A DNA stretch of 64,000 nt, taken from NCBI GenBank assembly GCA_902532195.1, contig CACAHE010000005.1, forward strand, positions 1 through 64,000. Reading direction: 5' to 3'. The stretch comes from an uncultured Pelagibacteraceae bacterium (GTDB taxonomy: Bacteria; Pseudomonadota; Alphaproteobacteria; Pelagibacterales; Pelagibacteraceae). The notes beneath the pieces were generated by a model. The model was not told the origin of the DNA, searched no databases, and was given only the letters and a program-made list of their open reading frames with translations. Of the stretch, positions 46,244 to 55,999 are shown one piece after another (position 1 is the stretch's first letter; the number at the start of each line of letters is the position of its first letter). The position numbers and the translations under genes are program-made.

Positions 46244-48324
46244 ATATTTTTTCTATTTTCAACTAAACTGCCAACTACACTTGGATCAGCAAGAGTAGTT
46301 GTATCACCTAATTGATCATGTTGATTGGCGGCTATCTTTCTTAAAATTCTTCTCATAATTTTTCCTGATCTAGTTTTTGGAAGCCCTGGAGCAAATTGTA
46401 TAAAATCTGGTGTAGCTATCGGTCCTATTTGTCTTCTAACCCAATGTTTTAAATCTCTTTCAAGTTCTCCATTTGGATCTTCTCCAGCATTTAACGTTAC
46501 ATAGCAATATAATCCGTTTCCTTTTATATCATGTGGGTAACCTACAACAGCTGCTTCAGCTACTTTTGGATGAGCAACAAAGGCACTTTCGATTTCTGCT
46601 GTTCCTAGATTATGACCAGATACAATAATTACATCATCAACTCTACCAGTAATCCAATAATATCCATCTTTATCTCTTTTACATCCATCTCCAGTAAAAT
46701 ATTTACCATCAAATTGAGAAAAATAAGTTTCTATAAATCTATTATGATCCCCATAGACTGTCCTCATTTGCCCAGGCCAAGATTGAGCAATACATAATCT
46801 ACCTTGTGCTTCACCTTTTAAGACTTTACCATCTTTATCAACAATAACTGGCTTTATTCCATAAAAAGGTTTTGTTGCAGATCCTGGTTTTAGATCTATA
46901 GCACCAGTTTGTGGACTAATAAGTATTCCTCCAGTTTCAGTTTGCCACCAAGTATCAACTATTGGACATCTACTATCGCCAACAACCTTATAATACCATT
47001 GCCATGCTTCTGGATTTATTGGTTCACCAACAGTACCGAGTAATTTTAAAGATTTTCTTGATGTTTTTTTAACTGGACCTTCACCCTCTTTCATTAATGC
47101 TCTTATTGCAGTTGGAGCAGTATAAAAAATATTAACTTTATATTTATCGACAATCTGCCACCATCTAGAATTATCAGGATAAGTAGGTATTCCTTCAAAC
47201 ATTATTGTTGTAGCGCCATTGGCAAGAGGACCATAAATAATATAACTATGTCCAGTTACCCATCCTATGTCCGCACTACAAAAATAAACATCTTTTGGTT
47301 TATAGTTAAATATATATTGATGTGTCATTGATGCATAAACCATATAACCGCCAGTAGTGTGTAGAACACCCTTTGGTTTTCCAGTAGATCCAGAAGTATA
47401 AAGAATAAACAAAGGATCTTCAGCACCCATTTCTTCAGGTTCGCAATTAGAAGAAACTTTTTTTATCATTTCGTGATACCAAACATCTCTACTTTCGTCC
47501 CAATTAATTCTATTTCCAGTTCTTTTTATAACAATACATTTTTTTACATTTGGACAATGAATTAAAGCCTCGTCAGTAGTTGATTTTAAAGGAATTATTT
47601 TTCCACCTCTTACGCCTTCATCTGCCGTAACAACATAATCTGATTTACAATCATTAATTCTTCCGGCTATACTTTCTGCAGAAAATCCTCCAAAAATAAT
47701 TGAATGAATAGCACCTATTCTTGCGCATGCGAGCATTGTATATGCTAATTCGGGTATCATTGTTAAATAAATTGTAACTCTGTCTCCCTTTTGTACTCCT
47801 AATTCTTTTAAACCATTCGCGGTTTTGGAAACTTCTTGATGTAATTGTTTGTATGATATTTTTTTGTGGACTTTTGGATCATCACCAACCCATAATATTG
47901 CAGTTTTATCTTTATTTTTTTTTAAATGTCTATCAATGCAATTTGCTGATGCATTCAAAGTACCATCATAAAACCATTTTATATGTACATCTGTTTTACT
48001 ATATTTTACATCTTTAATTTTATTATAAGGCTTTATCCATGTAATTCTTTTTCCTTCTTTTCGCCAGAAACCTTCATTATCTTTTATAGATGATTGATAT
48101 TTTTTTTCGTATTGTGATTTATTTACTTGGGCTTTATTAATCCAATCTTTTTTTGTTTTATAGATTAGTTCTTTTTCAGTATTTAAATTTTTTTTTCTTT
48201 TTTTTAATTTTGCTTTATTTTTTCTAATCCTAGATTTAGCTTTTCTATTTCTAACCCTAGATTTAGTTTTTCTATTTCTAATTTTAGATTTTTTTTTTCC
48301 TTTTTTTTTCTTTTTTTTAGGCAT
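46240..48324 (-). CDS. acs: Acetyl-CoA synthetase with long basic N-terminal tail
   Basis: A 694-residue AMP-forming acetate-CoA ligase, using ATP and acetate to make acetyl-CoA. Clear signatures are [40 protein letters not shown], and the conserved [11 protein letters not shown] near the C-terminus with the acetylatable lysine. The family usually begins near residue 55 ([10 protein letters not shown]); the first 48 residues are almost all K, R, N and S, including three tandem 9-residue repeats. The frame has no ATG, GTG or TTG between codon 1 and the catalytic part, so the tail appears real. The EVE-domain gene ends four bases from its ATG. Confidence 0.95.
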   Translation of the reverse strand: MPKKKKKKGKKKSKIRNRKTKSRVRNRKAKSRIRKNKAKLKKRKKNLNTEKELIYKTKKDWINKAQVNKSQYEKKYQSSIKDNEGFWRKEGKRITWIKPYNKIKDVKYSKTDVHIKWFYDGTLNASANCIDRHLKKNKDKTAILWVGDDPKVHKKISYKQLHQEVSKTANGLKELGVQKGDRVTIYLTMIPELAYTMLACARIGAIHSIIFGGFSAESIAGRINDCKSDYVVTADEGVRGGKIIPLKSTTDEALIHCPNVKKCIVIKRTGNRINWDESRDVWYHEMIKKVSSNCEPEEMGAEDPLFILYTSGSTGKPKGVLHTTGGYMVYASMTHQYIFNYKPKDVYFCSADIGWVTGHSYIIYGPLANGATTIMFEGIPTYPDNSRWWQIVDKYKVNIFYTAPTAIRALMKEGEGPVKKTSRKSLKLLGTVGEPINPEAWQWYYKVVGDSRCPIVDTWWQTETGGILISPQTGAIDLKPGSATKPFYGIKPVIVDKDGKVLKGEAQGRLCIAQSWPGQMRTVYGDHNRFIETYFSQFDGKYFTGDGCKRDKDGYYWITGRVDDVIIVSGHNLGTAEIESAFVAHPKVAEAAVVGYPHDIKGNGLYCYVTLNAGEDPNGELERDLKHWVRRQIGPIATPDFIQFAPGLPKTRSGKIMRRILRKIAANQHDQLGDTTTLADPSVVGSLVENRKNI
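48211..48291 (-). repeat. 27-bp tandem repeat, three copies, in acs
   Basis: Three adjacent 27-bp units encode residues 12-38 of the acetyl-CoA synthetase as [18 protein letters not shown] and KSRIRKNKA. The units differ by a few bases each. The size is a whole number of codons, so copy number can change without breaking the frame. Confidence 0.85.
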
Positions 48325-48328
48325 AAAT

Positions 48329-48748
48329 TTATATTGTAATATTACCCATCTTCAAAATAATTTTCCAGCTTTTAGTATCTATAGGCATAACCGATAATCT
48401 TGACTGTTTTATTAGCAGTAAATGCTTAAGACTATTATTTTTCTTAATATTTTTTAAGGAAACTGGTTTTTTAAATCTTTTTTTAAATCTTACTTTAATA
48501 GCCAAAAATTTCTTTTTTTTATCTGATGGATCAATAAATGCTTCTCTAATTACTTCTACTATTCCTACAATTTCTTTTCCTATATTTGAGTGATAAAAAA
48601 AACAATAGTCACCTTTTTTCATTTTGCTCAAATAATTTTTTGCTTGATAATTTCTTACACCATCCCAAGCAGCTCCTTTAAGACCCATTTTTTTTTGTTG
48701 ATTAATTGACCAAACATTTGGTTCTGATTTTAGTAGCCAATATTGCAT
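48329..48748 (-). CDS. EVE domain protein
   Basis: A 139-residue protein with the EVE (PUA-like) fold: [13 protein letters not shown] at the start, [13 protein letters not shown] (about residues 29-41) and [11 protein letters not shown] (about 45-55), a layout shared with the human thymocyte nuclear protein family. EVE domains recognise modified bases in DNA or RNA; which one is unknown. It lies in front of acs on the same strand with four bases between stop and ATG. Confidence 0.93.
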   Translation of the reverse strand: MQYWLLKSEPNVWSINQQKKMGLKGAAWDGVRNYQAKNYLSKMKKGDYCFFYHSNIGKEIVGIVEVIREAFIDPSDKKKKFLAIKVRFKKRFKKPVSLKNIKKNNSLKHLLLIKQSRLSVMPIDTKSWKIILKMGNITI

Positions 48749-48791
48749 TTAATTTAATATAATTTATTATAAAAATTATCAAAATAAATAT

Positions 48792-49337
48792 ATGAGAGAA
48801 ACAACCTATTCATTTGCTAAAAATCTGTTTAATCAGAATCAAATCAAAGAAATTAATGAACTAGTACAAAAAAATTTTATTTCTGGTAGTGATTTTTTGG
48901 CAACTGGTGCAAAAAAAAGTTCGAATGTTAAATTTTTATATCTCGGATCAATTCAAAGATTAATTTTACCTTTTTTGGATTATTGCTTTACTGTAAATAA
49001 TTCAAAATTTGGTTTTGATTTATTTCAACTGAGTTCACGAACTATAATAAATTATAATTTATATAGTGTTGGAACTGAATACAGTTGGCATGTCGATGCT
49101 GAATCTAAATCACCAATAAGAGATATAAAATTAACCTGTTTATTAAATCTATCAGAGGAAAAATTTGAAGGAGGTGATTTATATTTATTTAAAGGCGAAG
49201 AAGTAAAATGTTCAGAGTTTAGAGAACCTGGTAGCGCAATTGTTTTTCCATCATTTACAAATCATAGAGTTGATAAATTAATTTCTGGCTCAAGATCAAC
49301 TTTGGCTGTTTGGATGACAGGCCCAAAATTTAGATAA
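48792..49337 (+). CDS. 2-oxoglutarate/Fe(II)-dependent oxygenase
   Basis: A 181-residue double-stranded beta-helix dioxygenase. The iron triad is H100-x-D102 (SWHVDAES) and H158 (TNHRV), and an arginine in SRSTLAVW binds 2-oxoglutarate. The LNLSEEKFEGGDLYLF stretch is the pattern of the PKHD/PiuC-like or prolyl-4-hydroxylase-like group. The substrate is unknown. It diverges from the EVE gene and converges with tsaD, with two bases between stops. Confidence 0.88.
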   Translation: MRETTYSFAKNLFNQNQIKEINELVQKNFISGSDFLATGAKKSSNVKFLYLGSIQRLILPFLDYCFTVNNSKFGFDLFQLSSRTIINYNLYSVGTEYSWHVDAESKSPIRDIKLTCLLNLSEEKFEGGDLYLFKGEEVKCSEFREPGSAIVFPSFTNHRVDKLISGSRSTLAVWMTGPKFR

Positions 49338-49339
49338 TA

Positions 49340-50413
49340 CTAAAGTTTTACACCAGGACCTTTTAAAAATTTTGCACTTTCATCTAGAGATAATCTTGGG
49401 GTTGCAGGTAAATCAAATTTATCAAATTTTTTGATTTTATATTTTTCTAAACCAACCATTGCAATCATAGCGGCATTATCACCGCATAATGAAGGATCAG
49501 GAAATATAGGTTCAAAATTATTTTCTTTACTTACTTTAATAAGTTTTTTTCTTATACTTTCATTTGCTGCTACACCACCCGCTACAACAAATTTTTTTTT
49601 CTGTTCTCCATGAATTTTTTTATATTCATCAAAAGCTTTAATTGTTTTAACATATAAAATTTCTTCAATTGTTTTTTGAAATGAAGCGGCTAAATCAAAT
49701 TTATCTTGTTCAGACTTAATATCTTTTGTAATTCTTAAAATTGCTGTTTTAAGACCCGCAAAAGATAAATTGCAACCACCTTTATTAATTATTGGTTTTG
49801 GAAGATCAAATTTATTTGGATTTCCTTTTTTAGCAAATTTTTCTAACCCTGGCCCTCCTGGAATACCAATTCCTATAAGTTTTGCAGTTTTGTCAAATGC
49901 TTCACCAAGAGCATCATCAATTGTTGTGCCTAATCTTTTGTAATTTCCCAAACCTCCTACACTTAAATATTGACTGTGACCTCCAGAAATTAATAGTAAC
50001 AGATAAGGATATTCTAGTTTTGAATTTAATTTTGGACTAAGCGCATGACCTTCTAAATGATTAACTCCAATAAATGGTATACCAAGAGAATATGCTATAG
50101 TTTTTCCAAAACTAAGACCTATAGTTAAACAAACAATTAAACCTGGTCCGGATGTTGCTGCAACAGCAGAAATTTGATTTAAACTTATTTTACTGTCTTT
50201 AATTGCTTTGTTTGCAATCAAATCTATTTTTTCAACATGTGCCCTAGCAGCCAATTCTGGAACAACTCCACCAAATTCTTTATGAATGTCAAATTGACTT
50301 GAAACTACATTTGATAATATTTTTGGTTTTTCACCGCTATCCTCCTGAATTAAAGATACAGCTGTTTCATCACAACTGGATTCTATTCCAAGAATTATGG
50401 CTTTTTTTTTCAT
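49340..50413 (-). CDS. tsaD: tRNA threonylcarbamoyladenosine synthase subunit TsaD
   Basis: A 357-residue protein of the Kae1/Qri7 family that transfers the threonylcarbamoyl group to A37 of ANN-decoding tRNAs. It starts ILGIESSCDETAVSL, the ATP-binding signature, and the metal-binding histidines are H119 and H123 in HLEGH; the later GGVAANESIRKKL and PSLCGDNAAMIA segments are typical. It diverges from hemC, with 58 bases between. Confidence 0.98.
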   Translation of the reverse strand: MKKKAIILGIESSCDETAVSLIQEDSGEKPKILSNVVSSQFDIHKEFGGVVPELAARAHVEKIDLIANKAIKDSKISLNQISAVAATSGPGLIVCLTIGLSFGKTIAYSLGIPFIGVNHLEGHALSPKLNSKLEYPYLLLLISGGHSQYLSVGGLGNYKRLGTTIDDALGEAFDKTAKLIGIGIPGGPGLEKFAKKGNPNKFDLPKPIINKGGCNLSFAGLKTAILRITKDIKSEQDKFDLAASFQKTIEEILYVKTIKAFDEYKKIHGEQKKKFVVAGGVAANESIRKKLIKVSKENNFEPIFPDPSLCGDNAAMIAMVGLEKYKIKKFDKFDLPATPRLSLDESAKFLKGPGVKL

Positions 50414-50471
50414 AAAATAATTTATTTAATCTATACAATTAAACTATAAGTATGAATTATAAATAAGTTTT

Positions 50472-51383
50472 ATGAAAAGAAAAAAGATAATTATCGGTTC
50501 TAGGGGTAGTAAATTAGCTTTAATTTATGCATATAGAGCTAAAGAAGAAATTTCTAAAATATATTCTAATACAATAGAAATTAAAAAAATTATAACAGAG
50601 GGTGACATTAATCAAAAAGATAGACTTTCAGAAATAGGTGGCAAAGGATTATTTTCAAAAAAAATAGAAATAGAACTTATTGAAAAAAATATTGATCTAG
50701 CCGTGCATGCTTTAAAAGACATGCCTTCTGCTGAAACGAATGGATTAATAACTAACTGCTATCTAAAAAGAAATTTTCCTAATGAGGTATTAATTAGTAA
50801 AAACAATCTAACATTAAATAAACTTAAACCTAAATCTATAGTTGGAACTTCTTCATTTAGAAGAGAATATCAATTAAAAAATATAAGAAGTGATTTATTT
50901 TATAAATTAATAAGAGGAAATGTTGATACAAGAATTAACAAAGTAAATGATGGCTTATATGATGCAATAATTTTATCTAAAGCTGGAGTTGACTCACTAA
51001 ATCTAAAACAGCATGTTTCACAAGAATTTTCTGTAAATGAAATTATACCTAGTATAGGACAAGGAATTATAGCGATCCAATGTAGAGCTGACGATTTAGA
51101 AATGATAGAATTATTAAAAAAAGTTAATCATGAAACAACAAATATTTGTGCAACAGCCGAAAGAGAAGTTTTAAAAATACTAGAGGGCGATTGCAATACA
51201 GCTATTGGTGCATTTTCGTTTATAGAAGAGCAAAACTTAAATTTAGTTGCTGAGCTTTTTTCAATTGATGGTAAAAAAAGATATTATTGTAGTTTAATAA
51301 ATAAAATTAATTTTGCTAAACAATTAGGTGAAGAAGTAGGAAATATTTTAAAAAAAAAATCTAAAGGAAATTACAAAAGATAA
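50472..51383 (+). CDS. hemC: Porphobilinogen deaminase (hydroxymethylbilane synthase)
   Basis: A 303-residue enzyme joining four porphobilinogens into hydroxymethylbilane. The dipyrromethane cofactor cysteine is C241 in LEGDCNTAIGAF, the position seen in E. coli; the substrate loops include GSRGSKLA near the start, ALKDMPS with a catalytic aspartate, and RGNVDTR. HemD follows after two bases. The later steps, hemE, hemJ and hemH, are in the origin cluster 30 kb away. Confidence 0.97.
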   Translation: MKRKKIIIGSRGSKLALIYAYRAKEEISKIYSNTIEIKKIITEGDINQKDRLSEIGGKGLFSKKIEIELIEKNIDLAVHALKDMPSAETNGLITNCYLKRNFPNEVLISKNNLTLNKLKPKSIVGTSSFRREYQLKNIRSDLFYKLIRGNVDTRINKVNDGLYDAIILSKAGVDSLNLKQHVSQEFSVNEIIPSIGQGIIAIQCRADDLEMIELLKKVNHETTNICATAEREVLKILEGDCNTAIGAFSFIEEQNLNLVAELFSIDGKKRYYCSLINKINFAKQLGEEVGNILKKKSKGNYKR

Positions 51384-51385
51384 TT

Positions 51386-52084
51386 ATGCATATATTGTTA
51401 ACTAGACCAATTGAAGACTGTAAAGAATTAATTATTAAATTTAAATCTTTAGGTCATAATATTTCGCACATGCCAGTAATAAAAATAGAACATAAGAATT
51501 ATCCTGAAGAAAATTTTAAAGAATTTAACGGAATAATTTTTACTAGTTCTAACGCTATAAAAAATTTAGATACAAAAAAAATAGATAAAAGTATTTTTTG
51601 TTATTGTGTAGGATTGTTAACTGAAAAAGTAGCAAAAAATAATGGTTTTCAAAATATTTATACAGCAGAAGGAAATGTAAATAATTTAAAAGAAATAATT
51701 TTACAAACTTTTGATAAAAAAAAAGGAAAACTTTTATATGTAAGTGGTGAAACCATATCTTTTAATCTAGATAAGGAATTGATTTCTGAAGGGTATTCTA
51801 TAAAAAGATTAATAAACTATTCCGTATTACCAGTAGAAGATTTAGATATAAAATTTATAAATGCTTTAAAATCATCAATGCCTGAGATAGTTTTCATATA
51901 TTCTCAAAATAGCGCAAAAAGTTTCTTAAATATAATAAAAAAATATCAGCTAGTAGACTGCTGGATGAATACAAATTTAATGTGTATAGGTGAAAAAACA
52001 TCTTCTGTATTGAATTTGATTAAATGGAAGAAAATTTTTATATTTAATCCTGGTGAAGAAGAATATTTGTTATATAAAATTTAA
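51386..52084 (+). CDS. hemD: Uroporphyrinogen-III synthase
   Basis: A 232-residue enzyme that closes hydroxymethylbilane with inversion of ring D. Sequence conservation is weak in this family, but HILLTRPIEDCKELIIKF at the start, FTSSNAI near residue 52, VSGETIS in the middle and FIYSQNSAKSFL near 170 fit. Placement directly after hemC with two bases between makes the call secure. mscS follows after two bases. Confidence 0.92.
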   Translation: MHILLTRPIEDCKELIIKFKSLGHNISHMPVIKIEHKNYPEENFKEFNGIIFTSSNAIKNLDTKKIDKSIFCYCVGLLTEKVAKNNGFQNIYTAEGNVNNLKEIILQTFDKKKGKLLYVSGETISFNLDKELISEGYSIKRLINYSVLPVEDLDIKFINALKSSMPEIVFIYSQNSAKSFLNIIKKYQLVDCWMNTNLMCIGEKTSSVLNLIKWKKIFIFNPGEEEYLLYKI

Positions 52085-52086
52085 TT

Positions 52087-53172
52087 ATGGAAATATTTAA
52101 TAATTTTAAAGATTTATTTTTATCAGTCTGGGAAAAAGGAATTCTTGGTGTAAACATATTTGAAATATTAATTGGTATTGGAATATTTTTTATATTTCTA
52201 ATTTTTCGTGGAATTATTAGTAAAGTAATTATTAAAAGACTAGAAGCCATTGCAAAAAAAACAACAAATAAACTTGATGATTCTTTTGTTTATGCCATGG
52301 AAGGACCAGCAAGATTTTTACCAATAGTTTTTGGATTTTTTATAGCAAGTTACTATATTTCATTTTCTGAAGATAATAGAGCCATTGTTGATACCATAAA
52401 TAGAACATTAATAACTATTTTTATATTTTGGGTTATTCATCAAGTTATCGAACCTATTTCTTATATACTGAGTGGTCTAAATAAAATTTTAACCAGAGAA
52501 CTTATTGGTTGGATAATTAAATCTTTAAAAATTTTAATATTTATTTTAGGCTTGGCTGCTGTTCTTGAACTTTGGGGAATAAAGATTGGACCTATAATTG
52601 CAGGCCTAGGTCTATTTGGAGTTGCAGTTGCATTAGGTGCTCAAGATTTATTTAAAAATTTAATTTCTGGAATATTAGTTTTAGTTGAAAAAAGATTTAA
52701 AATTGGTGACTGGATACTTGTCGAAGGAATTATTGAAGGTATAGTTGAAAAAATTGGATTTAGATCAACTGTTATAAGAAAATTTGATAAATCAATTGCT
52801 ATAATTCCAAATTTTCAATTCGCAGAAAATGCAGTAATCAATATAAGTCAGACAACTAATTGGATTATTAGTTGGACTATTAATCTACAGTACGACTCAA
52901 CAATTGATCAACTTAAAACAATTAGAAATGAAATTGAAGATTACATAAAAAAACACGAAGATTATAAACCTGAACTTGGATATGCAGTAAGAGTGGATAG
53001 CTTTGCCGAAAGCTCTATTGATATGTATATTCGATGTTTTACTAAAACAGATGACTGGGATGAATGGTTGGCTGTCAAAGAGAGGCTTGCAATTCAAATT
53101 AAACAAATTGTTGAAAAAAATGAAGCCTCATTTGCATTTCCTAGCCAGTCTATTTATGTTGAAAAAAAATGA
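52087..53172 (+). CDS. MscS family mechanosensitive ion channel
   Basis: A 361-residue small-conductance mechanosensitive channel. Four or so membrane segments lie in the first half (about residues 15-190), with the pore helix GLGLFGVAVALGAQDLFKNLISGI (around 175-198) containing the family's small-residue pattern. The cytoplasmic vestibule domain follows with VEKRFKIGDWI. It releases solutes on osmotic downshock. It is part of the hemCD-mscS-yggT-folD run, which may be read as one transcript. Confidence 0.93.
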   Translation: MEIFNNFKDLFLSVWEKGILGVNIFEILIGIGIFFIFLIFRGIISKVIIKRLEAIAKKTTNKLDDSFVYAMEGPARFLPIVFGFFIASYYISFSEDNRAIVDTINRTLITIFIFWVIHQVIEPISYILSGLNKILTRELIGWIIKSLKILIFILGLAAVLELWGIKIGPIIAGLGLFGVAVALGAQDLFKNLISGILVLVEKRFKIGDWILVEGIIEGIVEKIGFRSTVIRKFDKSIAIIPNFQFAENAVINISQTTNWIISWTINLQYDSTIDQLKTIRNEIEDYIKKHEDYKPELGYAVRVDSFAESSIDMYIRCFTKTDDWDEWLAVKERLAIQIKQIVEKNEASFAFPSQSIYVEKK

Positions 53173-53459
53173 TAGCAATTTTTTATTTTATAGTAATGTC
53201 GTTTTTAAAGTTTTATTGGTGGATAGTTATTGCTAATGTAATAATTAGTTGGCTCATAGCCTTTAACGTCCTTAATACCAACAATGCATTTGTTTATAAT
53301 GTTTTAGATTTTACTTACAGATTAACAGATCCTATTTTAAATAAAATTAGAAGGTTTTTACCTAATCTAGGAGCTTTTGACATTTCACCAATAATTTTGT
53401 TAGTGCTCATTGAGGCTTTGAATATTTTTATGTTTAAGTATATATACCCCTATACTTAA
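53169..53459 (+). CDS. YggT family membrane protein
   Basis: A 96-residue protein with two membrane helices in the YggT pattern: WWIVIANVIISWLIAFN (about residues 17-33) and, after a LTDPILNKIRRFLPNLGAFDISPII segment (about 53-77), a second hydrophobic stretch. YggT is linked in other bacteria to osmotic tolerance and division-site organisation. The four-base overlap with mscS supports co-expression. Confidence 0.9.
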   Translation: MIAIFYFIVMSFLKFYWWIVIANVIISWLIAFNVLNTNNAFVYNVLDFTYRLTDPILNKIRRFLPNLGAFDISPIILLVLIEALNIFMFKYIYPYT

Positions 53460-53468
53460 TTATAAATA

Positions 53469-54314
53469 ATGATTTTAATAGACGGAAAAAAAGAAGCAGC
53501 AGAAATTAGAGAAAAGTTAAAAAAAGAAGTTTCTCAAATTAAAAAAGAAAAAAATCAAGTCCCAGGATTGACTGTAATTTTAATTGGTGATTTAGCCCCA
53601 AGCCAGATTTATGTAAGAATGAAAGAAAAGGCAGCAATTGAAGTTGGTTTAAAATCTGAAATTATAAAATATCCTGATAGCATTGATGAGAAATCAGTAT
53701 TGGATAAAATTAGTGAACTTAATAAAGATAATTCAGTATCAGGAATTTTAGTCCAATTGCCATTACCAAAACATATAGATAAAAAAAAGGTTATAGGAAC
53801 AATTTCACCAAATAAAGATGTAGATGGATTTCACCCTCATAATGTTGGAAATCTTTCTTCAGGTTATGAAAGCATAGTTCCATGTACTCCATTAGGCTGT
53901 TACCTATTAATTAAAAAATATGAAAAAAATTTAAGTGGTAAAAAAGCAGTAGTTATTGGTAGATCTAATTTAAATGGAAAACCAATGACTCAACTTCTTT
54001 TAAAAGAAAACTGCACTGTAACAATTACACATTCAAAAACAAAAGATCTTAAGTCTGAATGTTTAAAAGCAGATATAATTGTAGCGGCAGTTGGAATTCC
54101 AGAGCTAGTAAAAGGTGATTGGGTTAAAAAAGATAGTATCGTAATTGATGTAGGAATAAATAAGACAGACAAGGGTATTGTTGGAGATGTCGCATTTGAT
54201 GAAGTTTCAAAAGTTGCAAAAGCATTAACTCCAGTACCAGGCGGTGTTGGGCCCATGACTATTGCCTGTCTTTTAAAAAATACAATTAACTGTTTTAAAA
54301 AAATTTATAATTAA
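53469..54314 (+). CDS. folD: Methylenetetrahydrofolate dehydrogenase/cyclohydrolase FolD
   Basis: A 281-residue bifunctional enzyme that oxidises 5,10-methylene-THF to methenyl-THF and hydrolyses it to 10-formyl-THF, the donor for PurH. The YVRMK segment holds the catalytic lysine K52, and the family signatures GILVQLPLPKHI, DVDGFHP and GRSNLNGKPM follow; the Rossmann end is PVPGGVGPMTIACLL. Last gene of the plus-strand hemC run, separated from the convergent GT41 stop by one base. Confidence 0.97.
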   Translation: MILIDGKKEAAEIREKLKKEVSQIKKEKNQVPGLTVILIGDLAPSQIYVRMKEKAAIEVGLKSEIIKYPDSIDEKSVLDKISELNKDNSVSGILVQLPLPKHIDKKKVIGTISPNKDVDGFHPHNVGNLSSGYESIVPCTPLGCYLLIKKYEKNLSGKKAVVIGRSNLNGKPMTQLLLKENCTVTITHSKTKDLKSECLKADIIVAAVGIPELVKGDWVKKDSIVIDVGINKTDKGIVGDVAFDEVSKVAKALTPVPGGVGPMTIACLLKNTINCFKKIYN

Positions 54315-54315
54315 A

Positions 54316-55992
54316 TCAAAATAAACTTATTAAAAATTCTTCTAACTCATTTATATAATTTTTATTTTCAAATAGTTTTTTAAATGCAGCATTTTTAAAT
54401 TTCGATTTTAACTCAACAAGTTTTTTTGGCGAAAGATTTGCAATTTCTATAGCCTTATCAACATATTCTTCATTTGATGAGACTATTGGAGCATTCTCAA
54501 GTTCCATTTGCTTGTAAGCACCTAGAGTTACTCTATTTTTTAAGTGGGAACCAGGTAAAGTTACTACTGGAGTTCCATAAATCATTGCTTCATAAAAACT
54601 ATTACCGCCTCCATAAATAATTGGATCTAAAAGAACAGATGAGGATCCGCAGTGATTTAAATAATTTTCAAAAGACATAGTTTCATTAAATATAATTCTA
54701 TCAATATTTGTGCCTATGTTTCTATTAAACCTTGAAATTAATTTTTTGAATAAAGATTTATTACTGTCTTTAATGAAATAAATTTTTGCCTTTCTGTCTT
54801 TTATTAAAATCTGTTTTAAAATTTGGTCAAAGTCAGGATGTATCTTAAACAAAGTTTGAGGACACGAATAAATATTTTGTTTATTTATTTCATCTTCATC
54901 TAATTTTAAAGGTATTTCAGGTTTATAATAATAAGGTAAATTTTCAAATAATATTAATTTTTCTGAATAAAATTTTTGTGCATTTTCTATCTCTATTTTT
55001 TTAAAAGAAATAAAAAAATCAATATTAGAATTTCCAGTACTTACAGGGTGTCCAAGTGATGCTATTTGATATTTAGCAAATCTTAAAAATGTTAAAAAAT
55101 ATAATTCTGAAGACATTCCAATATCTGGGTAAAAAACAATGTCTAAATTCGTTTTTTTTATTATTTCTACTTTTTCATTAAATAATTTAGGCAAAATAAT
55201 ATTTTTTAAATTTGAATTTATTTCTTTTTCTAAAAATTCTGAAAAAATTTTACCTTTTTTTGTTTTATGAGAATGAAATATAAATATTTCAAATTTATTT
55301 TGATCCAACTCAAAGATACTTCCTTTAAATAGTTTAGCTATTGTGTGATTTGTAAAGTATTCAGATATAAAACCAATTTTAATTTTTTTATTTTTTTTTT
55401 GGGAATAATCAATTTTTTTATTTAATTCGGGATAAATTTTTTTAAAAAGAGCTATGAACTTCTTATTTAATTCAAGATTATCAAATTGATCATAAGAATA
55501 ATTAAAAATTGGTGGATCGATTGATTGATTATCTATATTTAATTGTATTTTTTTTTCAGAATTTAAAAAATTGTCTAAGTACTTATTTGTATTATCTCTA
55601 CAATTTTTGATTTCATCATTACTTTCGTTTATAAAAGGAAAGATAATATTTTTAATAATTGAAAATTTATTATCTATAATTTTGTTGTTTAATCCTTCTT
55701 CAATATACTTTTTTAACTCTTCTACTTTATCTTGTTCTCTTAAAATTTTTAAAAGAAAGTTAAGAATTTTTTTCTGTTTATTATCTAGTTTTAAAATTTT
55801 TTTTAATATTATTTCACAATCTTGCAGATTCTTTAGATTATAGTGAGTTAATGCTAAATTTTCTAAAATAGATAAATTTTCAGGATGAATTAATAATGCT
55901 TCTTCAAAATTATTTTTAGCTTCATGGAAATTTCCTTTTTTAAAATTTTCTACTCCTGTTAAAAAATTTTTTTTGTCCAATTTTTTTTGCAT
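54316..55992 (-). CDS. TPR / GT41 (SPINDLY-type) glycosyltransferase
   Basis: A 558-residue protein with N-terminal tetratricopeptide repeats (about 5-80, GNFHEAKNNFEEALLIHPEN pattern) and a GT41-like catalytic half: IGFISEYFTNHTIAKLFKG (around 208-226), ASLGHPVSTGNSNIDFFIS, and a C-terminal LDPIIYGGGNSFYEAMIYGTPVVTLPG region of the sugar-nucleotide site. It is the second such gene in the window and is only distantly similar to the one at 14536. Donor and acceptor are not known. It lies seven bases from argG on the same strand. Confidence 0.82.
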   Translation of the reverse strand: MQKKLDKKNFLTGVENFKKGNFHEAKNNFEEALLIHPENLSILENLALTHYNLKNLQDCEIILKKILKLDNKQKKILNFLLKILREQDKVEELKKYIEEGLNNKIIDNKFSIIKNIIFPFINESNDEIKNCRDNTNKYLDNFLNSEKKIQLNIDNQSIDPPIFNYSYDQFDNLELNKKFIALFKKIYPELNKKIDYSQKKNKKIKIGFISEYFTNHTIAKLFKGSIFELDQNKFEIFIFHSHKTKKGKIFSEFLEKEINSNLKNIILPKLFNEKVEIIKKTNLDIVFYPDIGMSSELYFLTFLRFAKYQIASLGHPVSTGNSNIDFFISFKKIEIENAQKFYSEKLILFENLPYYYKPEIPLKLDEDEINKQNIYSCPQTLFKIHPDFDQILKQILIKDRKAKIYFIKDSNKSLFKKLISRFNRNIGTNIDRIIFNETMSFENYLNHCGSSSVLLDPIIYGGGNSFYEAMIYGTPVVTLPGSHLKNRVTLGAYKQMELENAPIVSSNEEYVDKAIEIANLSPKKLVELKSKFKNAAFKKLFENKNYINELEEFLISLF

Positions 55993-55999
55993 TAGAAAA

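Noticed and set aside
46612..46797. 61-residue plus-strand frame opposite acs
   Set aside because: Antisense of conserved Acs motifs; no evidence of a real gene.
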